Shown here one piece after another: positions 7,468-13,238 of a stretch of DNA of 14,447 bases (its first letter is position 1; each line of letters begins with the position of its first letter). Position numbers and translations under genes: made by a program. This DNA is from an uncultured Gammaproteobacteria bacterium (lineage in GTDB: Bacteria; Pseudomonadota; Gammaproteobacteria; Nitrosococcales; Methylophagaceae): NCBI GenBank assembly GCA_913058195.1, contig CAJXPP010000028.1, forward strand, positions 1 to 14,447. Reading direction: 5' to 3'. The notes under the pieces are model-generated. The model ran no database searches, was not told the DNA's origin, and saw nothing but the letters and a program-made list of their open reading frames with translations.

Positions 7468-8139
7468 ATGGAAGATCTTAAAACATCAGAAGCATGGCGG
7501 GTTTTTCGCATACAGGCCGAGTTAATTGATGGTATCGAGACCCTCAATAATATTGGGCCAGCGGTGTCGATTTTTGGTAGTGCTCGTCTTACTGAATCAT
7601 CACCCTATTATCAAGATGCAATGACCGTTGCCCAAAATTTATCACGAGACAAATTTGCTATTATTAGTGGTGGCGGCCCTGGCATAATGGAAGCAGCCAA
7701 CAAGGGTGCTTATTCACAAGAAGGACTATCGGTTGGATTAAACATTGCCCTACCTCATGAGCAAATACCCAATCCATCTCAAGATGTTAGCCTTACATTT
7801 CGCTATTTTTTTGTCCGAAAATTAATGTTCGTAAAATACTCTATGGGTTATGTGGTATTTCCTGGAGGCTTTGGCACATTAGATGAGTTCTTCGAATCAT
7901 TAACACTCATCCAGACTCAAAAAATACGCCACTTCCCCGTTATCCTGTATGGTTCCTCTTTTTGGAATGGGCTAATTGACTGGCTAAAAGATCAAGCACT
8001 TTCAATAGGTTGCATTACTGAAGAAGATTTATCGTTATTTCATATCGTTGATACCCCTGAAGAAGTTCAACCCATTATTAAACAATATCATGAATATTTG
8101 CGTGAATACCCTGCGGAGAACCAGCGACTTACCGTTTGA
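7468..8139 (+). CDS. LOG-family nucleotide 5'-monophosphate phosphoribohydrolase
   Basis: This 223-residue Rossmann-fold protein belongs to the LOG family, formerly annotated as lysine decarboxylase-like. Family enzymes hydrolyse the N-glycosidic bond of nucleoside 5'-monophosphates or cytokinin ribotides to free base and ribose 5-phosphate. The nucleotide-binding FGSAR is at 36-40, SGGGPGIMEAAN at 67-78 and the catalytic PGGFGTLDE (PGGxGTxxE) at 132-140. AAGGG with a 6-base gap supports the ATG at 7468; a nearer upstream ATG at 7463 is out of frame. The substrate cannot be read from sequence, but a housekeeping nucleotide-salvage role fits the divergent purD. Its stop codon lies inside the FNR box of the next gene. 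Confidence 0.9.
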   Translation: MEDLKTSEAWRVFRIQAELIDGIETLNNIGPAVSIFGSARLTESSPYYQDAMTVAQNLSRDKFAIISGGGPGIMEAANKGAYSQEGLSVGLNIALPHEQIPNPSQDVSLTFRYFFVRKLMFVKYSMGYVVFPGGFGTLDEFFESLTLIQTQKIRHFPVILYGSSFWNGLIDWLKDQALSIGCITEEDLSLFHIVDTPEEVQPIIKQYHEYLREYPAENQRLTV

Positions 8140-8149
8140 TCTATATCAA
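8136..8149 (+). promoter_or_regulatory. FNR/Anr-type operator upstream of hemN
   Basis: TTGATCTATATCAA fits the FNR/Anr consensus TTGAT-N4-ATCAA at every defined position. It begins 98 bases before the hemN start and overlaps the TGA stop of the LOG gene (8137-8139). TAAGTT at 8171-8176 and TTATCT at 8175-8180 are possible -10 elements that would put the box roughly 41-45 bases upstream of transcription start, the usual place for FNR activation. hemN is a known FNR/Anr target in other gammaproteobacteria. Confidence 0.8.
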
Positions 8150-8233
8150 TAAAACATCAGGTTTCCCATATAAGTTATCTATAGCTCGTTATACTACTTG
8201 CCTTAACCCCACCTGCTTTTTAGGAAGACGACT

Positions 8234-9616
8234 TTGGAACAATCTGTCACTTTTGATCTTGAACTCATAAAACGTTATGACAAAGCGGGCCCTCGATATA
8301 CCTCCTACCCGACAGCTGTAGAGTTTAATGAAAATTTTACAGCCGCCAGCTATAAAGAGCAGGTTAAACTATCCAACCAGCACAGTGGACCACTATCACT
8401 TTATTTTCACCTACCTTTTTGTGACACTGTCTGTTTTTACTGTGCTTGTAACAAAATAATTACCAAAAATCGTAAACACGCCGAACCTTACCTGGCCAAC
8501 TTACACAAAGAAATTGCCCTACAAGCAGCACTATTTGACTCTGATAGACTTATCGAGCAATTGCATTGGGGCGGCGGCACACCTACATTCATCAGTCACG
8601 ATCAAATGCGTGAACTTATGACAGTGACCCGCAAACACTTCAAGCTTGCTGATGATGAACATGGTGAGTTTTCAATCGAAGTAGACCCACGTGAAGCCGA
8701 TCCTGAAACAATCAAAGTATTACGTGAAATTGGCTTCAATCGACTCAGTCTAGGCGTGCAAGACTTCAATCCTATCGTGCAAAAAGCCGTTAACCGTATT
8801 CAATCTGAACAAGAAACCTTCGCAGTTATTGATGCAGCGAGAGAATCGGGCTTCCGCTCAATCAGCCTTGATTTAATTTATGGCCTGCCGCATCAAACAC
8901 CCGATAGTTTTGCTGAAACACTTGATAAAATCATTGCCGTTAACCCAGACCGCTTATCGGTATTTAACTATGCCCACATGCCCGAACGTTTCAAAGTTCA
9001 ACGTCAAATGAATAGCGAAGACATGCCGAAATCAGAAGTTAAACTTGAAATTCTACAGCGTTCTATTGAACAACTGACTGCTGCTGGCTATGTGTATATT
9101 GGCATGGATCATTTTGCTAAACCAGAAGATGAACTCGCCATCGCCCAACAAGAAAACAAGCTATATCGTAATTTTCAAGGTTATTCGACTCATTCTGAGT
9201 GCGACTTAATTGGACTGGGCATTACCTCAATCGGCAGCGTCGGGGATTCTTACTCTCAAAACCAACGCACATTGGAAGACTATTCGGCTAGCTTAGAAAA
9301 AAATGAATTACCCGTTTTTAGAGGGTTCGAACTCAATCATGATGACAAAATACGACGCGTCGTCATTACTCGTTTAATTTGCCACTTCTATCTAAACATC
9401 ACTGCAATTGAAGCTGAGTTAAATATTAATTTTGAGGCCTATTTTTCTAGTGCCTATCCGCAACTAAAACAGTTTGCCGAGGACGGTTTACTTACCTTTG
9501 ATAAAAACTCAATTAACGTATTGCCAGCAGGCCATCTACTTATTCGAAACATTTGTATGGCCTTTGACTTCTACATACAACAGAAAACAGACCAACAGTT
9601 TTCAAAAGTTATTTAA
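8234..9616 (+). CDS. hemN: Oxygen-independent coproporphyrinogen III dehydrogenase
   Basis: HemN is a cytoplasmic radical-SAM enzyme that converts coproporphyrinogen III to protoporphyrinogen IX without O2. The [4Fe-4S] cluster motif CxxxCxxC is Cys63-Cys67-Cys70 with Cys72 close by (PFCDTVCFYCACNK), and the SAM-binding GGGTPTF is at 113-119. The N-terminal YDKAGPRYTSYPTA and the 460-residue length are typical of true HemN, not of the shorter HemW chaperone. The start is TTG at 8234: AGGAAG lies 6 bases before it, and the next residues fit the family N-terminus. The gene follows the LOG gene by 94 bases that hold the FNR box, so it probably has its own promoter, active under low oxygen. With hemF it gives the cell both versions of this step. 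Confidence 0.96.
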   Translation: MEQSVTFDLELIKRYDKAGPRYTSYPTAVEFNENFTAASYKEQVKLSNQHSGPLSLYFHLPFCDTVCFYCACNKIITKNRKHAEPYLANLHKEIALQAALFDSDRLIEQLHWGGGTPTFISHDQMRELMTVTRKHFKLADDEHGEFSIEVDPREADPETIKVLREIGFNRLSLGVQDFNPIVQKAVNRIQSEQETFAVIDAARESGFRSISLDLIYGLPHQTPDSFAETLDKIIAVNPDRLSVFNYAHMPERFKVQRQMNSEDMPKSEVKLEILQRSIEQLTAAGYVYIGMDHFAKPEDELAIAQQENKLYRNFQGYSTHSECDLIGLGITSIGSVGDSYSQNQRTLEDYSASLEKNELPVFRGFELNHDDKIRRVVITRLICHFYLNITAIEAELNINFEAYFSSAYPQLKQFAEDGLLTFDKNSINVLPAGHLLIRNICMAFDFYIQQKTDQQFSKVI

Positions 9617-9721
9617 ATAGAAGTCTCTACTCCAAGGCAAACAAGCCTCATAGTGATTATTCTTGATAGTGTTTGATATAAGAGTTTCTCTTTAGTATTT
9701 AAAAATAAGCTCATTAATTTA

Positions 9722-9736
9722 TTGATTTTTAATCAA
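9722..9736. repeat. Short A+T-rich inverted repeat after hemN
   Basis: TTGATT and AATCAA pair around TTT, about 105 bases after the hemN stop. It resembles an FNR site, but the spacer is 5 bases instead of 4. The rest of 9617-9780 is A+T-rich and holds no gene I can support. The A-rich run at about 9759-9780 could act as an UP element for the tRNA promoter. Confidence 0.25.
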
Positions 9737-9782
9737 AATAATAATAACCCTACTTATTTAAAAAAGTAATTAAAACAAAAGC

Positions 9783-9811
9783 TTCATATTTCTAATAAGG
9801 GTATGTATAAT
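9783..9811 (+). promoter_or_regulatory. sigma70 promoter of tRNA-Leu
   Basis: A consensus -10 TATAAT at 9806-9811 is preceded, with a 17-base spacer, by TTCATA at 9783-9788 (4 of 6 matches to TTGACA). The A-rich run before the -35 looks like an UP element. Transcription would start near 9818, just ahead of the mature tRNA 5' end at 9825. Confidence 0.75.
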
Positions 9812-9824
9812 TCATCGCCTTGAT

Positions 9825-9911
9825 GCCTGGGTGGTGAAATTGGTAGACACAAGGGACTTAAAATCCCTCGCCTTCACGGGCGTGCCGGTTCGATTCCGGC
9901 CCTAGGTACCA
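9825..9911 (+). tRNA. tRNA-Leu (anticodon UAA)
   Basis: The 87 bases form a class II cloverleaf. The acceptor stem GCCTGGG pairs with CCTAGGT, including two G-U pairs. The anticodon stem AGGGA/TCCCT holds loop CTTAAAA with anticodon TAA at 9859-9861. There is a long variable arm of about 14 bases and a T arm GCCGG-TTCGATT-CCGGC. The 3' CCA is encoded (9909-9911). It closely resembles E. coli tRNA-Leu(UAA), including the terminal G-U pair. It reads UUA and UUG codons and is a single-gene transcript with its own promoter and terminator. Confidence 0.97.
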
Positions 9912-9923
9912 TCAAATACAAGA

Positions 9924-9955
9924 CCTCAGCAGTTTATTCTGCTGGGGTTTTTTAT
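9924..9955 (+). terminator. Rho-independent terminator of tRNA-Leu
   Basis: CCTCAGCAG and CTGCTGGGG form a 9-bp stem with one G-U pair around TTTATT, followed directly by TTTTTT. It lies 12 bases after the tRNA CCA end. Confidence 0.92.
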
Positions 9956-10089
9956 TGCCTAAAATTCAGGGATGAAAAAATATCCACCGTTCTTTTTGTT
10001 CCAGCCTAATAAGGATCCTAATTTATTAGATCATTACCGTGCCATTACATATGAGTCTAGGAAGTTATTCCCATGAAAATAGGATTCTA

Positions 10090-10109
10090 TTCACTTTCTT
10101 AGAAGTGAA
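10090..10109. repeat. Inverted repeat upstream of the small secreted protein
   Basis: TTCACTT and AAGTGAA form a perfect 7-bp inverted repeat around TCTTAG, about 75 bases before the start at 10186. Its place and symmetry suit an operator, but I cannot assign a regulator. The rest of 9956-10170 shows no gene; an imperfect CTAATAA/TTATTAG repeat lies near 10008-10031. Confidence 0.35.
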
Positions 10110-10185
10110 CATCTGTTTGTCATAAATACTTTCTACAGTGTGTTTGTCAGAGATTTTTCTGTCTTAATTTTAGTGGAGAATGATG

Positions 10186-10377
10186 ATGAAAAAGTTTGCG
10201 TTAAATACAATATTTTTGTTGATAAGTGTGTCTTCTATGCCTGCACTAGCAGCTGTTGGACAGAGCTTTTCAGAACAATTGAATGAGCAGAAAAAACAGC
10301 TTCGCCCCCAAGAGTTTAATTTCTTTAGCGATCGTTACAAACAGGTAAATGCCCAAGAAAAAGTAATTGATAAGTAA
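10186..10377 (+). CDS. Small secreted protein of unknown function, possibly truncated
   Basis: The gene opens with three consecutive ATG codons (10180, 10183, 10186). GGAG at 10175-10178 is at proper distance (7 bases) only from the third, so I take 10186, giving 63 residues. The N-terminus is a clear Sec signal peptide: MKKF, then the hydrophobic ALNTIFLLISVSS, then PALA with cleavage likely before AVGQ. The mature part is a charged, Gln/Lys-rich stretch of about 40 residues with no Cys and no family I recognise. After the TAA the same frame stays open for 40 more codons, so this may be the front half of a protein broken by a nonsense mutation, or a genuinely small periplasmic protein. Confidence 0.55.
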   Translation: MKKFALNTIFLLISVSSMPALAAVGQSFSEQLNEQKKQLRPQEFNFFSDRYKQVNAQEKVIDK

Positions 10378-10500
10378 CCTGTGAAAGTGAAGAGTGATAA
10401 TACTTCATTTAAGATGGAGCTTGACAGTCAGACCGGGTTATTAAGAGATCACAAACTTTATCCTGTGGTGAGCATTCAATCACTATCAACTACTTACTAA
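10378..10500 (+). pseudogene. In-frame continuation beyond the TAA of the small secreted protein
   Basis: The 40 codons after the TAA at 10375-10377 are open in the same frame and end at TAA 10498-10500. The peptide includes VKVKSDNTSFKMELDSQTG and LLRDHKLYPVVSI, which has the beta-strand alternation and D-x-x-T/S-G turn seen in PepSY-like and other periplasmic domains. Joined to 10186-10377 it would make a secreted protein of about 103 residues. A nonsense mutation, a base error or stop readthrough are all possible. A GTG at 10381 could start a separate peptide, but no Shine-Dalgarno stands before it. Confidence 0.4.
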
Positions 10501-10524
10501 TGAAAATTAGCAAGATTAGTAGGT
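10492..10524. terminator. Hairpin between convergent genes
   Basis: ACTTACTAAT pairs with ATTAGTAGGT over 10 bp (one G-U) around a 13-base loop, between the end of the secreted-protein frame and the stop of the glycosyltransferase. There is no clean T run on either strand. It may weakly terminate one or both transcripts. Confidence 0.35.
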
Positions 10525-10550
10525 CTTTGCTGTTCCTGCAATGGCAACTT

Positions 10551-11603
10551 TCATGACGGGTCAAACTGTGTAGTGATTGCCTGAGTATCATCACGTGATT
10601 TTGATAGAGAATTGTCATACATATGGCCAGCGAATACTTCTGAACAAGCCTGCCAGCTATTTTTTATTGCGTAATCAATACAATCTTGAGGATTAAGTAA
10701 AAGTGCTTTACGAACAGCTTCACCTAAATTGTCATTTAAAATTCCGGTAACACCATCCATCACAACATCATTGGGCCCGGTAACCGGATAGGCTGCAACT
10801 GGAACACCACACGCCATGGCTTCAAGCAATACCAAACCAAACGTATCGGTTTTGCTCGGAAAAACAAACACGTCAGCCGCGGCAACCCAAGATGCCAACT
10901 CGTCACCAAATTTTGCTCCTATAAACAGGACATCGGGATAGCGTTTTTTTAGCATCTCTAAATCAGGACCATCACCAACAATAACCTTACTGCCTGCAAT
11001 ATCTTGTTGTAAAAAGACTTCAATATTTTTCTCTACTGCTACGCGCCCCATATTGAGCAAAATAGGCCCCGGCAAATCAAGTTGCTGTGGATAGTCCGGT
11101 TTAAAGATCGAAGTATCAACGCCTCTTCCCCAAACATGCACATTATTAAAGCCACGATCAATAAGCCGCTTTCGCATAGACTCTGTAGGGACTAAAGTTC
11201 TTTCTGCTCGACGGTGAAACTTTTTTAACCACCAATAAGTAAGCTTTATTGGAATCGGAAGACGTAACCGAAGGTATTCTGGGAACTGGGTATGGTAAGA
11301 GGTCGTAAAAGCAACTTCATTACGAATACACCAGCGTCTTGCAGCCGACCCTATCGGTCCTTCGGTCGCAATATGAATTGCGTCAGCATCCATTAGTTTT
11401 AAATCAGCAGAAACCTTTTTAGCTGGAAATAAAGCCAAAGGAATGGATGGATAACTAGGGCAAGGAATCGTTCGGTGACCTTCAGAGCTAATAAGAAAAA
11501 CATCATGTCCCATCTCTACAAGATGATTAAAGGTTTGTTTAAGTGTTCTAACCACACCGTTGACTTGTGGCTCCCATGCATCCGTTACAATCACTATCTT
11601 CAT
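10551..11603 (-). CDS. agt: GT4 glycosyltransferase, probable diacylglycerol glycosyltransferase (Agt-like)
   Basis: This 350-residue GT-B protein belongs to glycosyltransferase family 4. The acceptor-side domain opens MKIVIVTDAWEPQVNGVVRT, with the glycine-containing loop NGVV, and holds SYHTQFPEY (102-110). The donor domain has GRVAVEKN (186-193), VGDGPD (209-214) and PSKTDTFGLVLLEAMACG (249-266); here the usual first Glu of the E-x7-E motif is Asp253, paired with Glu261. There is no signal peptide or membrane segment, so it should act at the cytoplasmic face. Its ATG directly abuts the plcP stop, indicating coupling. In Agrobacterium and marine bacteria the Agt partner of PlcP adds glucose or glucuronic acid to diacylglycerol during phosphate starvation. 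The lipid role rests on similarity and this pairing; the sugar donor is unknown, and a mannosyltransferase acting elsewhere is the alternative. Confidence 0.8.
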   Translation of the reverse strand: MKIVIVTDAWEPQVNGVVRTLKQTFNHLVEMGHDVFLISSEGHRTIPCPSYPSIPLALFPAKKVSADLKLMDADAIHIATEGPIGSAARRWCIRNEVAFTTSYHTQFPEYLRLRLPIPIKLTYWWLKKFHRRAERTLVPTESMRKRLIDRGFNNVHVWGRGVDTSIFKPDYPQQLDLPGPILLNMGRVAVEKNIEVFLQQDIAGSKVIVGDGPDLEMLKKRYPDVLFIGAKFGDELASWVAAADVFVFPSKTDTFGLVLLEAMACGVPVAAYPVTGPNDVVMDGVTGILNDNLGEAVRKALLLNPQDCIDYAIKNSWQACSEVFAGHMYDNSLSKSRDDTQAITTQFDPS

Positions 11604-12398
11604 TCAGGCAGCCTTTGGTAAAGAAATTGTTTGATTGACTAAATCAGCCCATTTGATTATTTCCATGGTGCCATCAGGGTATTCTACCAAAGCAGTACAG
11701 CTTTCTACCCAGTCACCACAATTGTAGTAATCCACATCATTAATTTTGCTGATTTCTGCACGATGAATATGCCCACAAACAACACCTTCTACGCCTTGTC
11801 TTGCTGCCTCGCGTGCAACTGCTTCTTCAAAGTCACTAATGAATTGAACAGCATTTTTTACTTTATGCTTTAGAAAGGCTGCTAGTGACCAGTACGAAAA
11901 ACCTAGTTTACGGCGAGCTATATTAACCCAGCGATTGGCTTGGAGAAGATAGTCGTATAGACGGCCACCAATTTTGGCAATAAACGGAGAATGCTTAACT
12001 ACATAATCAAACTTATCACCATGAAGAATAAGTAACTTACGACCATCTGCTGTGGTATGTATTGTTTCATTACGAATTTCAATGTTACCAAAAATGGCAC
12101 CATCAAAATCACGGAGCATTTCATCATGATTACCGGGTACATAGATAACCTTGGTGTCATGCTTGGCTTTACCAAGAAGTGTTCGAACGACATTATTATG
12201 TTCTTGGGGCCAGAACATGCGTTTTTTCATCTCCCACACATCGATAATATCACCGACTAAGTAGAGATAATCACATTCCACATGATGTAAAAAATCCAAC
12301 AATAAATCAGCATTACATCCACGAAACCCGAGGTGAATATCAGATATCCATACACTTCGAACCTGCACAACTCGTTTAGGACTAAACTCAGTTTGCAT
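11604..12398 (-). CDS. plcP: PlcP-type phospholipase C (calcineurin-like metallophosphoesterase)
   Basis: This 264-residue metallophosphoesterase retains the expected two-metal ligands: Asp20 and His22 (SDIHLG), Asp50 (VGDIIDVW), Asn90 and His91 (GNHDE), His126 (LHGD) and His210/His212 (GHIH). It lacks a signal peptide. Automatic annotation often calls such proteins UDP-2,3-diacylglucosamine diphosphatase (LpxH-like), but the blocks RGCNADLLLDFL, WPQEHNNVVR and CGDWVESC are those of the PlcP family first described in Sinorhizobium, which removes phospholipid headgroups to release diacylglycerol when phosphate is scarce. The coupled glycosyltransferase and the Pho box upstream support that reading. 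GGGG about 8 bases before the ATG can serve as ribosome binding site. The activity is inferred. Confidence 0.85.
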   Translation of the reverse strand: MQTEFSPKRVVQVRSVWISDIHLGFRGCNADLLLDFLHHVECDYLYLVGDIIDVWEMKKRMFWPQEHNNVVRTLLGKAKHDTKVIYVPGNHDEMLRDFDGAIFGNIEIRNETIHTTADGRKLLILHGDKFDYVVKHSPFIAKIGGRLYDYLLQANRWVNIARRKLGFSYWSLAAFLKHKVKNAVQFISDFEEAVAREAARQGVEGVVCGHIHRAEISKINDVDYYNCGDWVESCTALVEYPDGTMEIIKWADLVNQTISLPKAA

Positions 12399-12431
12399 TA
12401 TTTTTACCCCATTAGTAGTATTTTTTCCACA

Positions 12432-12462
12432 CTAATAAAAGTTGGTTACAGATTTATGATAG
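12432..12462 (-). promoter_or_regulatory. Pho box and -10 element of plcP-agt
   Basis: On the minus strand CTATCATAAATCTGTAAC (plus positions 12445-12462) fits the 18-base E. coli PhoB consensus CTGTCATA(A/T)A(A/T)CTGT(A/C)A(C/T) at 17 positions; only the third base differs. Seven bases further comes TATTAG (12432-12437), a plausible -10; PhoB-dependent promoters use the box in place of a -35. The box lies 46 bases before the plcP start. This predicts PhoB activation of plcP-agt in phosphate starvation. Confidence 0.85.
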
Positions 12463-12507
12463 TTTTATTATAAGTTCATGACAAAGGATATTGAGGGGGG
12501 GTTAAAG

Positions 12508-12840
12508 ATGTCTGGAAAATTTGAACTCTATAAAGATCATGCAGGTGAATTTCGATTTAGGCTTAAAGCTGGAAATGGAGAAAATATCCTTGCGAGTGAG
12601 GGTTACTCGACTAAATCGAATTGCAAGAATGGAATAGAGTCGGTTAGAAAGAATGCAGTAGCAGATGCCAATTATCAGAAAAAAGAAACTAAAGCTGGCA
12701 AATATATGTTCAATTTAAAGGCTGCTAATCGTCAAGTCATTGGTACAAGTCAGTCTTATACAACGGTAGCAAGTAGAGATAAAGGCATTGAGTCAGTGAA
12801 AGGGAATGCCATGAATGCGGTAGTAGAAGATCTAACTTGA
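12508..12840 (+). CDS. yegP: YegP-family protein with two DUF1508 repeats
   Basis: The protein has two DUF1508 repeats, at about 3-50 and 62-100. They share the pattern F-x-L-K-A-x-N-x-x-x-(I/L)-x-x-S-x-x-Y and then GIESV-(R/K)-x-N-A: AGNGENILASEGYSTKSNCK in the first, AANRQVIGTSQSYTTVASR in the second. An in-frame ATG at 12478 exists, but GAGGGGGGG at 12493-12501 lies 6 bases before the ATG at 12508. This start gives 110 residues, the same as E. coli YegP. The repeats form a small symmetric beta-alpha fold; the biochemical function is not established. It is divergent from plcP, and the 109 bases between the starts contain the Pho box. TATTAT at 12466-12471 may be its -10. Confidence 0.93.
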   Translation: MSGKFELYKDHAGEFRFRLKAGNGENILASEGYSTKSNCKNGIESVRKNAVADANYQKKETKAGKYMFNLKAANRQVIGTSQSYTTVASRDKGIESVKGNAMNAVVEDLT

Positions 12841-13238
12841 TTTCGGTTTTGGTTCGCAGTTCGCTTAGGGAAATTCATTACATTTCTTCGACTTAGTGGC
12901 ATGATGAACGAACGAGGGGCTATTCTGGTTCGATATACGGTCGCTTTTGAATTTCCATACAAAGAAGCAAGTTTTTCTAGTTAATTTTCTTCAGCAATTT
13001 CTGGAGGAAAACCAAGATTAAAAGGATAGAGCTTCCGCATTATTTATTCGTGTTATTATTTTCTGTAGGGCATCATGTGAGCAGTGAAAACCTCACTAAT
13101 TAGAGTGCATACATAGCGTTAGGCATCAACAGATACATACCGCTGTCATGTCGCGAATAGCCAGGGTTGAATATCCAAGAATAAGGGGGCACGTTCCGTG
13201 CACACTAACCAGTCAACATAAAGAGAAGGCAAGAAATA
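12841..13238. other. 398-base stretch without a convincing gene
   Basis: No frame here shows a supported coding region. A minus-strand reading from 13040 gives 19 codons, a TAA at 12981-12983, then in the same frame LEKLASLYGNSKATVYRTR, which looks like a helix-turn-helix of the resolvase kind; it could be a decayed gene or chance. Small inverted repeats are AGTGA/TCACT at 13083-13097 and GCACG/CGTGC near 13189-13201. GTTAGGC at about 13119 resembles an integron attC core, but its partner site is not visible. The promoter of the gene at 13239 should lie here; I cannot place it. Confidence 0.4.

Noticed and set aside
9636..9650. AGGC-AAACAA-GCCT as the hemN terminator
   Set aside because: The stem is only 4 bp and no T run follows.
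9722..9736. TTGATT-TTT-AATCAA as a second FNR site
   Set aside because: The half sites TTGAT and ATCAA are separated by 5 bases, not 4, and no gene needing such control follows except the tRNA, whose promoter is 47 bases further on.
9825..10185. tRNA-Leu as an attachment site for an integrated element
   Set aside because: I see no repeat of the tRNA 3' end further along and no integrase gene in the window.
12756..12962. Minus-strand frame of 68 codons overlapping the end of yegP as a gene
   Set aside because: It overlaps a well-supported gene on the other strand, has no ribosome site, and most of it has no protein-like features; only the first dozen codons look like a helix-turn-helix.
13073..13098. 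TGTGA...TCACT as a CRP site
   Set aside because: The half sites are 12 bases apart; the CRP consensus needs 6. It is better described as small inverted repeats.
13111..13130. GCGTTAGGCATC as an integron attC core site
   Set aside because: GTTAGGC fits GTTRRRY, but I find no matching RYYYAAC partner or attC-like folded stem upstream and no cassette array.
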